Below are positions 10,654 to 19,477 of a stretch of 64,000 nt of DNA, piece after piece. The position numbers and the translations under genes are program-made. The notes under the pieces were generated by a model that saw nothing but the letters and a program-made list of their open reading frames with translations, was not told the origin of the DNA and did no database searches. Source of the DNA: JASGKO01 sp049840595 (GTDB lineage Bacteria > Verrucomicrobiota > Verrucomicrobiia > Chthoniobacterales > Chthoniobacteraceae); NCBI GenBank assembly GCA_049840595.1, contig JASGKO010000004.1:1-64000 (forward strand), written 5' to 3'. Each line of letters begins with the position of its first letter. Within the stretch, counting starts at the first letter, position 1.

Positions 10654-11458
10654 TCAGCGCGCCGTGTAGCCGCCGTCCACCAGCAGGTCGCTGCCGGTGA
10701 TGAAGGCCGCGGCGTCGCTGGCGAGGAACTGGACCGACGCGGCCACCTCGTCGGGCGTGCCGAGACGCCCGGCGGGATGCAGCGGGGCGAGCCGCGCGCG
10801 CGCGGCGTCCGCCGAGCCGTCGCGGCCGATCAGCCTGCTGGTCATCACCGAGCCGGGCGAAACGCTGACCGCGCGGATGCCGTCCGCCGCGTGGTCGATC
10901 GCGATCGACCGCGTCAGCGCCAGCAGCCCCGCCTTGGTCACGCTGTAGGCTCGAGCGGCCCGGCGCGGCGACATGGCCGAGCTGCGACGCGATGTTGATC
11001 ACCACACCCCCGTTGCGGGCCTTCATGTGCGGGATCGACCACTTGCAGAAAAGGAACGCGGCCGTCAGGTTCACCTTCAGCGCGCGCTCCCAGTCCTCGA
11101 CCGACAGGTCGGCGGGCGTCGCCGCGGGCGTCACGATCGCGGCGTTGTTGACCAGGCGATCGAGAGCGCCGAAGCGCCGCACGGTCGCCGCGACCGCGTC
11201 GCGGCAGGCGTCGGCATCGGCGATGTCGCAGGCGATGCGCAGCACGCGCTCGCGAGTGGCCGCGTCGCCGCCGAACGCGGCCTCGAGCCTGGCGGCATCG
11301 ATGTCGGCCGCCGCCACGCGTCCCCCTTCTTCCAGGAACCGGCGCACGATCGCGCGCCCGATGTCCCCGGCCGCGCCGGTGACGATCGCGACACGGCCGG
11401 CCGCCGGACCGGCGCGCCCGGCGTGCGGGGACGCGGCAGCGGCCGCATCGACGCTCAC
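10654..11458 (-). CDS. Short-chain dehydrogenase/reductase, one frameshift
   Basis: A classical SDR of NAD(P)-dependent Rossmann type. The cofactor motif is VTGAAGDIGRAIVRRF (TGxxxGIG type), followed by the acidic DIDAARLE and the NNAAI motif. The frame breaks near 10,960, and the next frame carries the active-site AYSVTKAGLLALTRS (YxxxK) and the terminal ITGSDLLVDGGYTAR. Start is GTG at 11458, giving a 4-bp overlap with the M24 hydrolase gene upstream in the operon. The D residue at the end of the second strand favours NAD. The substrate is unknown. Confidence 0.85.
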
Positions 11459-12748
11459 GCAACCAGCTCGCGGACCACGATCTCGCGCGGCAGCGACGAA
11501 AAGTGCTCGAGGCCGTCCTGCGTCACCCGCACGGTGTCCTCGAGGTGCACGCCGCCCACCTCGGGATCGCGATGGAACACTTCGAAATTGATGGTCATGT
11601 CCGCCTCGAGCGTCCAGCCGTTGACCTTGTCCGAAGGCTGCGCGTACTCGAGGACGTCGAGGCCGATGCCGTGGAACAGCATCGTCGTCAGGTCGGCGCG
11701 CAGGCCGCGCGCCTCGACCACCTGCCGCGCGGCATCGGTGCAGTCGCGCGTGTGCGCGCCGGCCCTGATGCGCGATTCCGCGGCCGCCAGCGCGTCGCGC
11801 GAACCACGTCGTGCAGCCGCAGCAGGCGCGACGGCGGCTCGCCGATGACCCCGGTGCGCGCGATGTCCATGTGATACAGCCGGTGGGTGCCGATGGCGTC
11901 GTAGACGATGATGTCGCCCTGCTTCATCCGGCGCTGCTCGGCGTAGCCGTTGTCGAGGACGAACCCGCCATCGGGCCCGGCGCCGAACATCATCCCCCGC
12001 TCGCCGATGAACTTGGCTCCGCGCTTGACCAGGCTCGCGCGATAGGCGTCGACCATGGCGTAGATGGGCTTGCCTTCGCGTGTCGCGTCGATGGCGTCGC
12101 GCAACGCGGCATCGTTGATGGCGGAGGCTTCGCGCAGGAGCTTGAGCTCGGGCGGCGTCTTGACCATGCGCACGCTGCGGAAGAGGTGCAGCGCATCGAC
12201 CACCTCGACCCTTCCGCCCGTTCGCGCGGCGACGTCGGCGCCGAGGCGCAGGTCGTCGAAGCCGAGGCGGAGCTTGCCCCGCGGCAACGCGTCCTCGACA
12301 TAGCCCACGATCGCCGAGACGAGGTCATCGCGCGAGTTCCCGCGGGTCGCCCGGAACAGGCTGCGCAACGGCCCGCGCAGCTCGGTGTCGACGCCCACGC
12401 CGCTGTTGATCATCTCCAGCAGATAGGCGGCGCTCGAGCGCGTCTTGGCGCTGAACATGCGCAGCTCGGGCATCCACGTCGGCCGCGTGACGAGGTAGGC
12501 GAGATCATAGTCGGAGGCGCACAGGGCGGGCCGGGCCTGCGGCGCGGCCGGCAGGATGGCGGCGGCGGTCACGTCGGCGAAGTTGCCCAGCACCGAATCG
12601 GGCATGTGGCCCGACAGGTAGTAGAGGTTCTTGTAGGTCGCGCCGACCAGCGCGTCCAGGCCGCTGGCGCGCATCACGGCTCCGCCCGCGGGCGGTTGAC
12701 GAGGGGTGGCGCGGGTTCGGCGTAGGAAGACGATGCGATGTCGTTCAT
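11455..12748 (-). CDS. M24-family metallohydrolase (Xaa-Pro dipeptidase/creatinase fold), two frameshifts
   Basis: This is a pita-bread-fold enzyme of about 430 aa once the frame is repaired. The N-terminal creatinase_N domain (GATYKNLYYLSGH) is followed by the catalytic domain. The five metal ligands can be followed in order: the two aspartates in YDAIGTHRLYHMDIARTG, the histidine in LFHGIGLDV, the glutamate in INFEVFH and the last glutamate in HLEDTVRV. All ligands are present, so it is a metal enzyme and not a creatinase-type pseudo-site. Shifts occur near 12,675 (just after MNDIASSSYAEP) and near 11,800. It sits with a PotABCD-type importer, which suggests an imported amide or peptide-like substrate. 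Confidence 0.8.
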
Positions 12749-13188
12749 GGGCGTTGGCCTTGATCGGATGGGGAGGGATGCGACTGGGCGATGCGCGCGC
12801 GATGCTCGGCGGCGTCGTTCCATACTTCCTGCCGGAGGATGCGGCCGCCGGCGATCTCGAAGCGGTCGATGAAGCGGATGCCGTCGAACGCGGTGCCGTC
12901 GAGCCATGTGCCTTGCAGCGTGCCGATGCAGTACACGGTGCTGCGGCCATCGACGCCGGGGACCACGTCGAAGCGATCGAAGCGCTTGCCGACCGCGCGG
13001 TAGCGGCGGGCGGAGTTCGCGACGATCTCCGCGACCGAGCCGACGACACGTCCGCCCGGCGCGACGATGCGCACCCCCTCGCCCAGGTACGATTGCGCCC
13101 GCGGCAGGTCGCGGGCCTCGAGCGCGGCGAGGAACGCGCGGGCGATGTCGGCCGGCGTGTCCGCGCGGTCCGCGATGGTTTCGTTCAT
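12745..13188 (-). CDS. SnoaL/NTF2-like protein
   Basis: A 147-residue protein with the cone-shaped NTF2-like pattern: an N-terminal helix pair (ARAFLAALEARDLPRAQSYL), then strands DGRSTVYCIGTLQGTW and GIRFIDRFEIAGGRILRQEVW. Such proteins act as small hydrolases, isomerases or accessory subunits, and the sequence does not say which. It overlaps both neighbours by 4 bp (ATGA), placing it firmly in the importer operon. The start at 13188 is chosen for that overlap; a longer frame upstream reads into the permease gene. Confidence 0.75.
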   Translation of the reverse strand: MNETIADRADTPADIARAFLAALEARDLPRAQSYLGEGVRIVAPGGRVVGSVAEIVANSARRYRAVGKRFDRFDVVPGVDGRSTVYCIGTLQGTWLDGTAFDGIRFIDRFEIAGGRILRQEVWNDAAEHRARIAQSHPSPSDQGQRP

Positions 13189-13976
13189 TTGCGCGATGCT
13201 CCGAACGCGCGGTCGAGGCCCAGCAGCCACTGCAGCAATGCCACGACCACGAAGGCGAACAGGATCAGCAGCGTCGACACGGCAGCCACCATCGGGTCGA
13301 TGGCGTAGTCGATGTACGTGTAGATGCGGATCGGCAGCGGCACGACGTCCGGGCCGGTGAGGAACAGCGATACCGTCACCTGGTCGAACGACGTGACGAA
13401 CACGAAGATCGTGCTCGCGAGGATCGAAGGCGCGATCGCGGGCAGCGTCACGCGCAGCAGCACGCGCAGCGGGCGCGCGCCGAGGCTCTGCGCGGCCTCC
13501 TCGATCTCGTGGCTCAGGCCGGCCAGCCCCGCGCCGACGGTGCGCACGACGTAGGGGATCGTGATCAGCGTGTGGCCGATGACCAGCCCGGCGAGGGTCG
13601 ATATGAACCCCGCCATGTGGAAGAACTGCATCAGTGCCACGCCGGTCACGATCGTCGGCAGCACCAGCGGCGACATCACGAACACCCGGAACGCCTCGCG
13701 GCCGACGAATCGCGCCCGCGAGAATCCCACTGCCGCCGCGACACCGATGACCGTGGCGATCACGGTGGTGGCGATGCCGATCTTCAGGCTGTCGACGAAC
13801 GAATGCAGGAAGTCGGCGCGGCCGAGCAACTGCCGGTACCAGTCGAGCGTGAATCCCGTCGGAGGGAAGTTCACGTACGGCGTGGTGGTGAACGACCCGC
13901 CGACGATGATGACCAGCGGCCCGAGGATGAACGCCACGACCAGCCAGGCGGCGACGTCCAGTGCACGGTCAACCAT
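13185..13976 (-). CDS. ABC transporter permease, PotC type
   Basis: An inner-membrane subunit of a spermidine/putrescine-type importer, 263 aa with six predicted membrane helices. The cytoplasmic EAA loop that contacts the ATPase is EEAAQSLGARPLRVLLRVTLP. The typical N-terminus is a hydrophobic helix followed by a periplasmic loop with FTLDWYRQLL. It follows the PotB-type permease by 3 bp and overlaps the SnoaL-like gene by 4 bp. The substrate cannot be deduced from the permease. Confidence 0.9.
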   Translation of the reverse strand: MVDRALDVAAWLVVAFILGPLVIIVGGSFTTTPYVNFPPTGFTLDWYRQLLGRADFLHSFVDSLKIGIATTVIATVIGVAAAVGFSRARFVGREAFRVFVMSPLVLPTIVTGVALMQFFHMAGFISTLAGLVIGHTLITIPYVVRTVGAGLAGLSHEIEEAAQSLGARPLRVLLRVTLPAIAPSILASTIFVFVTSFDQVTVSLFLTGPDVVPLPIRIYTYIDYAIDPMVAAVSTLLILFAFVVVALLQWLLGLDRAFGASRK

Positions 13977-13979
13977 GGC

Positions 13980-14870
13980 TCACCGGTCGCGGAACAGGCG
14001 GCCGTGAAAGACGATCACGACGAAATTGAACACCAGCAGCACGAGCACGAGGGCGGCGCCGACCGGCCAGTTGAGCGAGTAGGTGAACTTCTCGTAGATC
14101 ACCGTCGCGACGGTCGATACGCGGTTCCCGCCGAGGAGCGCCGGCGTGACGAAGGCGCTGATGGTGAAGCAGAAGACCAGCAGCGACCCCGCCGCGATGC
14201 CGGGCATCGACAGCGGCAGCAGCACGCGCCACAGCACGCGACCCGACGTGGCCCCCAGGCTTTCGGCGGCCTCGACCAGCCGGGTGTCGATCGATTCCAT
14301 CACGCCGACGAGGCTCAGCACCATCAGCGGCAAGGTGATGTGGCTCAGGCCCACCGTGACGGCGAAGACGTTGCCGCTGATCGGCAGCGGCGAGTCGAGG
14401 AACCCCGACCCGATCAGCCAGGAGTTGACCACGCCCTTGTCGCCCAGCACCACCATCCAGGCGTAGGTCCGTACCACCAGGTTGATCAGCAGCGGCGACA
14501 GGGCGATCGCCAGCAGCATCGCCTTGGCCCGGGGTGACGAGCGCACGATCTTCAGCGCCAGCGGATACCCGAGCAGGAAGGTGATGGCCGTCACCACGAC
14601 ACCCAGTACCAGCGTGCGCAGCAGCAGAGACGTGTAGTACGGGTCCGTCACGATCGTCACGTAGTTGACGAGCGTGAAGTCCTCGATGAACATCCGCGTC
14701 GAGCTGTAGCGGTTGAAGCTCATCCGCAGCAGCACGAGGTACGGCACGACCAGGAAGACCAGGTAGCAGGCGAGCACCGGACCGAAGTGCAGTGCCCGCG
14801 CCGGCCAGCGGCGCGGACGCCCGCCCGCGCCACCGGCCGCCTGGCCGATCGAAATGCCGCTGGCCGCCAT
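13980..14870 (-). CDS. ABC transporter permease, PotB type
   Basis: The second membrane subunit, 296 aa, with the N-terminal helix preceded by a charged leader and a further five helices. The EAA loop reads VEAAESLGATSGRVLWRVLLP. Conserved PotB features include PYLVLLRMSFNRY near the N-terminus and SAFVTPALLGG near the C-terminus. It lies 9 bp after the substrate-binding protein gene and pairs with the PotC-type permease. Confidence 0.9.
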   Translation of the reverse strand: MAASGISIGQAAGGAGGRPRRWPARALHFGPVLACYLVFLVVPYLVLLRMSFNRYSSTRMFIEDFTLVNYVTIVTDPYYTSLLLRTLVLGVVVTAITFLLGYPLALKIVRSSPRAKAMLLAIALSPLLINLVVRTYAWMVVLGDKGVVNSWLIGSGFLDSPLPISGNVFAVTVGLSHITLPLMVLSLVGVMESIDTRLVEAAESLGATSGRVLWRVLLPLSMPGIAAGSLLVFCFTISAFVTPALLGGNRVSTVATVIYEKFTYSLNWPVGAALVLVLLVFNFVVIVFHGRLFRDR

Positions 14871-14879
14871 CGCGAACGG

Positions 14880-15915
14880 CTACGACGTGATTTCCTTGTT
14901 CCAGCGCGTCAGGAGCTCGTCGCGCTGCGGATTCAGCACGCTCCACGGCGGGAACTTCGAGCTGCGCCAGCCGTTCGGCCGTCACCAGTTGCTTGTCGGC
15001 GACTTCCGGGGGCAGTTTCACCCGCCGGTTGGTCGGGCCGTAGAGCTCGCGCGCGAAGGCGAGCTGCGCGGGCACGCCCAGCACCTCGTCGATCCATGCC
15101 AGCGCCAGCTCCTTGTTCGCCGCGGCTTTCGGGATCTGGCAACCGGTACGCTGGCCGTAGACACCTTCGGCGGGCCGCGCGATCGCCAGCGGAACACCCT
15201 GATCCTTGAGCTGCTGCGTGCGGTGGCCGTAGAACAGCCCGGCATCCACCTCGCCCTGCTGGAACATGTTGAACCCGTCGGTCACGCCCTTGTAGATCTT
15301 GAAGCGCGGAAGCCGCTTGATGGCATCGAAACCAGGCCCGAGGTTGGACGGGCTGCCGCCGTTGAGCATGGCCGCGATCATCAGGAAGGTCAGCCCGTAC
15401 GAATTGGAGATGTGCGGGACCGCGACGGTGATGCCGGGGCGCCACAGGTCGTTCCAGGATTTCGGCTCGGGCATCTTGGCCGGGCGGTACGCCATCGGGA
15501 ACTCGTACAGCGACGTGCTGTAGAGCGGCAGCTTGGGCGGCTTCACCTCGTCGAAGATGTCGCCGATGTTCTTGAGCTGCTTCGACTGGTCCGGCAGCCA
15601 CAGCCCGAGATCCTGGCCGAGGAAAGCCTCGTCGTCGTTGACATAGACGACGTCGAAGGGCGAGCGGCGCGGCGCCGCGACGATCTTGGGAATGAACGTC
15701 GTGCCGACACCGAGCTGCAGCGAGACCGTGGCGTTGCGCGCCTTGGCGAATTCGGGGATCACGCTCGCGCGCAGGATCTTCTCGTAGAGGCCGCCGAAGG
15801 TCGCGACGACCAGCTCGTTCGATTGCGCGAAGGCGGGCGCGGGCAGCAACGCCGAGCCGGCCAGCGCACCGGCCCGTGCCAGGAAGGCGCGTCTTGCAGC
15901 ATCAGGGTGGGACAT
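14880..15915 (-). CDS. Periplasmic substrate-binding protein, PotD-like, one frameshift
   Basis: It captures the ligand for the importer. It has a Tat/Sec-type leader (ARRAFLARAGALAGSALLPA, cleavage probably after AFA) and the family-D fold signatures ATFGGLYEKILR and FDVVYVNDDEA. The second ATG is preferred because AAGGAG lies five bases before it. The frame breaks near 14,955; the neighbouring frame gives a short C-terminus ending WNKEITS at TAG 14880-14882. PotD relatives bind polyamines, iron or other small cations, so the ligand is unknown. Confidence 0.85.
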
Positions 15916-15946
15916 CATCGCTCCTTGGGTGATCGCGGAAGGGTCG

Positions 15947-17065
15947 TCATCGGTCGGGCAGGAGCCGGCAATCGCGCGGTTCCGCCGTGAAGGACACATG
16001 GGAACCGACCGCGAAGCTCGCGGCCTGGTCGGGGCTCATCAGCGCGCGCAGCGTCCCGCGCGCGCCCTGGGCCAGCAATTCGACGTGTATGCCCAGGAAG
16101 CGCCGCGCGACGACCGGGATTCCACGCTCCTCGGTGGCGGCGCGGACCTGCAGCCTGTCGGCGCGGACGAACAGCACGCGGTCGGCACTTCGGCCCTTGC
16201 CGTCGCGGGGGACGCGGAAGACGCAGCCGGGACCGACGTCGAGCTCGACGAGGTCGTCGTCCTCGCGGACCACCGTGCCGCGCAGCAGGTTGCCCGAGCC
16301 GATGAAATCGCCGATCCACGCGCTGGCGGGGTTCGCGAACAGTTCCTCGGGCGCCGCGACCTGCTCGATGACGCCCTCGCGCATGACCACGATGCGGTCG
16401 GCCATCGACATGGCCTCTTCCTGGTCGTGCGTGACGAATATCGCCGTGACGCCGAGCCGCTTCTGCAGCAGCTTGAGCTCCGTCTGCATCTGCACGCGCA
16501 TCTGCTTGTCGAGCGCGCCGAGCGGCTCGTCGAGCAGCAGGAGGTCGGGCCGGATGACGATCGCGCGCGCCAGCGCGACGCGCTGCTGCTGTCCGCCCGA
16601 AAGCTCCTTCGGCCGCCGGCCGGCGAAAGCCGCGAGGCCCACCAGCGCGAGCGCCCCGGCGACGGCCTCGTCGGCTTCCTTGCGCGCCATGCGCCTGCAT
16701 TCGAGGCCGAAGCGGACGTTCTCGTGCGCGGTCATGTGGGGAAACAGCGCGTAGCTCTGGAACACCAGGCCGATGTTGCGCGCCCGCGGGGGCAGCCCGG
16801 CCACGTCGTGGCCGTCGAGCAGGATGCTGCCGCGCTGCGGCGTGACGAAACCCGCGATCGAGCGCAGGAGCGAGGTCTTGCCGCACCCCGAGGGCCCGAG
16901 CAGCGCCACGAATTCGCCCCGCCGGACCTCGAGGTCGATGCCCTTGAGCACCGGCGTGCTCCCGTAGGAAAGCTCCAGCCCGGTCGTCGCCAGCGTGACC
17001 TGCGGCAGCGTACCCGGCGCGTCGCGGGAGGCGGCCTGCGCCGGGTGGGTTTCGATCGGAGTCAT
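15947..17065 (-). CDS. ABC transporter ATP-binding protein, PotA type
   Basis: The cytoplasmic ATPase of the importer, 372 aa. Walker A is GPSGCGKTSL (about residue 57), the Q-loop is FQSYALFPHM, the signature is LSGGQQQRVALARAI, and Walker B is LLLLDEPLGALD with the switch histidine in THDQEEAM. The C-terminal TOBE domain (from about residue 270) shows LFVRADRLQVR and fits PotA/FbpC-type regulation. It follows the regulator gene by 15 bp and precedes the binding protein gene. Confidence 0.93.
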   Translation of the reverse strand: MTPIETHPAQAASRDAPGTLPQVTLATTGLELSYGSTPVLKGIDLEVRRGEFVALLGPSGCGKTSLLRSIAGFVTPQRGSILLDGHDVAGLPPRARNIGLVFQSYALFPHMTAHENVRFGLECRRMARKEADEAVAGALALVGLAAFAGRRPKELSGGQQQRVALARAIVIRPDLLLLDEPLGALDKQMRVQMQTELKLLQKRLGVTAIFVTHDQEEAMSMADRIVVMREGVIEQVAAPEELFANPASAWIGDFIGSGNLLRGTVVREDDDLVELDVGPGCVFRVPRDGKGRSADRVLFVRADRLQVRAATEERGIPVVARRFLGIHVELLAQGARGTLRALMSPDQAASFAVGSHVSFTAEPRDCRLLPDR

Positions 17066-17080
17066 GGCGAGGCCGGCCTT

Positions 17081-17788
17081 CTACCCGCGCGGGGACGCGG
17101 CGCGCGCGCCCGTCTCTGCGAGATGGCTGGCGAGGTGGCCCGCGAGATGATCGGCGGCGCGCATGATGTGCGAGCGCATCAGCGATTCGGCGAGGTCGTC
17201 ATCGCGCGTCTTGAGCGCACGCAGGATCTGCCAGTGCTCCGCATAGGCCGCCTCCTTGCGCTCGGGAACCGCGCCGGAGCGCTTGCGATAGACGCGCAAC
17301 AGGTGATAGAGGTCGCCGCACAGCGCATCGATGATCCGGCTGTTGCCGCTGGCCACCACGATGCGCTCGTGGAAATCGAACGCCTTGCCCGCCGCCGCGC
17401 CGCGGGCGCCCGGGCCGCCGCCGGCGAGGTAGGCCTGGCGCGCGCCCTCGAGGTCCAGCGAGAGCTCGCTGATCTGCGCATCGGTCATCTTCTGCGCGGC
17501 GAGCCTGCACGCGTACCCCTCCAGCGCGGCGCGCATCTGGAAGAGCTCGATCGACGATTCGACCGTCATGTTCACGACGCGCGCCTTGAAGTAGGGCTCT
17601 CGCGTCACGAGCTGCACGCCCTGCAGCCTGCGCACCGCCTCGCGCACGGGGCCGCGGCTGACCGCGTATTCCTCGGCCAGCGAGGCCTCGTTGATCACGC
17701 TGCCGGGCGGCAGGCGGCACTCGTGGATGGCCGTGAGGATCCGCTCGAAAACCATGTCGCTCAACGTCGCGTCTTTGGTGCGGTCCAC
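17081..17788 (-). CDS. GntR-family regulator, FCD subfamily
   Basis: A transcription factor of 235 aa, probably a ligand-controlled repressor of the downstream importer and catabolic operon. The winged helix-turn-helix is at about residues 10-70 (EASLAEEYAVSRGPVREAVR). The FCD effector domain follows, with metal-site candidates in FDFHERIVVASGN, AEHWQILRAL and SHIMRAADHL, matching the D/H-H-H arrangement. FCD proteins usually sense organic acids, which fits a catabolic operon. Start is GTG at 17788 with a purine-rich GGGGGA a few bases before it. Confidence 0.88.
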   Translation of the reverse strand: MDRTKDATLSDMVFERILTAIHECRLPPGSVINEASLAEEYAVSRGPVREAVRRLQGVQLVTREPYFKARVVNMTVESSIELFQMRAALEGYACRLAAQKMTDAQISELSLDLEGARQAYLAGGGPGARGAAAGKAFDFHERIVVASGNSRIIDALCGDLYHLLRVYRKRSGAVPERKEAAYAEHWQILRALKTRDDDLAESLMRSHIMRAADHLAGHLASHLAETGARAASPRG

Positions 17789-17830
17789 GTGATTCCCCCG
17801 AATCGCCGCTTAGGAAGGTTGCCCGATTTC

Positions 17831-17941
17831 TGTTGACACTTTGGCCAGAACGCCGGGCTAAGTCTATATCAGTTTGGCCGTTCACGTCCCGATTCGGCCA
17901 GGTAAACCGCAATCCAGGTCGGATATGTTGACACTTTTGGG
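17831..17941. promoter_or_regulatory. Divergent promoter region with a repeated TGTTGACACTTT motif
   Basis: The 303-bp gap between the GntR gene and the plus-strand trio is less GC-rich than its surroundings. It carries TGTTGACACTTT twice in direct orientation (17831-17842 and 17926-17937), 95 bp apart. Each copy contains a perfect TTGACA -35 box. The first copy has an AT-rich TATAT at 17874-17878, but at a longer distance than normal. They may be two promoters or two regulator sites. The rest of the gap (17942-18091) shows nothing I can name. Confidence 0.45.
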
Positions 17942-18091
17942 CATCGACACCCACAATGGGCGCGTGGTCATGCGCCCGGGGCGCCACCCGGAATGGCCGT
18001 GCGGCCCGTGCGCCATCCCGGAATGGCCCGGCCGCGCGGCGCCGGCTGCCGCCGGCGCCACAGCCGATTTCGTCATCCGGAGAGCCCTTTC

Positions 18092-18403
18092 ATGCATTCA
18101 CCCGCTCCAAACGCGGCGCGCGACTTCAAGCCCCAGCCCGAGCAGACGTTCTTTCCCGACGTGGCGCTCGACCGCGCGCTGGGCGTCGTCATGGCGCTGG
18201 CCACGGAAGTCTACGTGCTGCGCGATCGGCAGTTCGCGCTGGAGCGCCAGCTCGCGAGGCGCGGCGTGCTCGACCTGCCGCAGCTCGAGGCCGAGCCGAC
18301 GTCCGAGGAGCTCGCGGCATCGAGCGCGGACCGGGACGCCTTCGTCGCCCACCTGATGTCGTCCGTCCTCGGCGTGCAAGCCTCGAAAGGCCCGACCGAA
18401 TGA
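18092..18403 (+). CDS. Hypothetical small protein, 103 aa
   Basis: I do not recognise this protein. It is acidic, has no signal peptide or membrane helix, and has a central helical part (ALGVVMALATEVYVLRDRQF) that could form a coiled coil. The stop codon overlaps the ATG of the methyltransferase gene by 4 bp, so the two are translationally coupled and may form a complex. Codon use is like that of its neighbours. The start is chosen at 18092 because the upstream part of the frame is low-complexity Arg/Gly sequence. Confidence 0.65.
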   Translation: MHSPAPNAARDFKPQPEQTFFPDVALDRALGVVMALATEVYVLRDRQFALERQLARRGVLDLPQLEAEPTSEELAASSADRDAFVAHLMSSVLGVQASKGPTE

Positions 18404-19467
18404 ACGACGCTCGCACGACTTCGACCGTGAGCGCCCGCTCGTTCGCGGCCGGGCAGCAGTTCGTCACCGGGGTCAAGATCTACTGGCACCGCAGCCTCTA
18501 TCCCGCGCTGCGCGAGGAGTACGCGCAGCGGGCGCGCGCCGACGGCCGCCCCGTCGAATCGGTCGCCGACGTGCGGCGGCTGCTCGAGGACAGCACGCTG
18601 TACCGCTATTTCGGCTGGTGCGAGCGGCACATGCAGCGCCTCAAGTACTCGGGCCGCTACGGTCTCGTGCCGTGGTTCGCCCGGCAGCGCGAGGCCGCGG
18701 AGCGCGCGCTCGACGCCTCGAAGCGCGCCGAGCTCGACCCCGCGCTCGAGATGCCGCGCTATTACGTGAACTGCGACATCCACCAGCACCCCGGCGGGGT
18801 CTGGAGCGATCCGGTGGCGGGCCTCGTCTACGAGCGTGCCGCGCGGACCACGGCACCCCTGTCGGGGGCGCGCTATGCCGACCTCCACGACCGCTTCACG
18901 GACCTCGTCGGCGAGCGCGGCTGGCGGCCGGAGCGCATCCTCGACATGGGTTGCGGCTTCGGCGGCAGCACCCGGCCGTTCGCCGAGCAGTTCCCCGAGG
19001 CGAGCGTCGACGCGATCGACCTCGCGGCGCCCTGCCTCCAGGTCGCGGCGTCGCGCGACGGCGGCAGGACGCGCTACCGCCAGATGGACGCGGCGCGGAC
19101 CGACTATCCCGACGCCCATTTCGACCTGGTGACGTCGACCATGCTGCTGCACGAAATGCCGCCGCCGGTGGTCGAGAAGACCGTGTCCGAGGCCGCGCGC
19201 GTGCTCCAGCCCGGCGGCAGGATGATCCATCTCGACTTCTATCACTTCCGGGACCCGTTCCAGCGCTTCATCCACTACACGCACGGGCGACGCAACAACG
19301 AGCCCTACATGGAGCCCTTCGCGGAGATGGACCTGCCGGGCCTGCTGACGCGCCTCGGCTTCAAGGACATCCGCATCGAGCCGTTCGCGGAGCAGGAGGG
19401 CACGCTCGCCGCCGACTACCCCGCATGGCGCTATCCGTGGACCGTCATCTCGGCCGAGCGGGCATGA
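18400..19467 (+). CDS. Class I SAM-dependent methyltransferase
   Basis: A 355-residue protein. The C-terminal domain has the SAM motif ILDMGCGFGGSTRPFAEQF (about residue 183), the acidic motif DAIDLAAP and the motif IV-like DLVTSTMLLHEMPPP. An LQPGGRMIHLDFYHF strand follows. The N-terminal 150 residues form a separate helical domain (LYRYFGWCERHMQRLKYSGR) that I do not recognise. It is coupled by ATGA to the small protein upstream and lies 10 bp before the transporter gene. The substrate is unknown. Confidence 0.82.
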   Translation: MNDARTTSTVSARSFAAGQQFVTGVKIYWHRSLYPALREEYAQRARADGRPVESVADVRRLLEDSTLYRYFGWCERHMQRLKYSGRYGLVPWFARQREAAERALDASKRAELDPALEMPRYYVNCDIHQHPGGVWSDPVAGLVYERAARTTAPLSGARYADLHDRFTDLVGERGWRPERILDMGCGFGGSTRPFAEQFPEASVDAIDLAAPCLQVAASRDGGRTRYRQMDAARTDYPDAHFDLVTSTMLLHEMPPPVVEKTVSEAARVLQPGGRMIHLDFYHFRDPFQRFIHYTHGRRNNEPYMEPFAEMDLPGLLTRLGFKDIRIEPFAEQEGTLAADYPAWRYPWTVISAERA

Positions 19468-19477
19468 CCCTCCGGCG

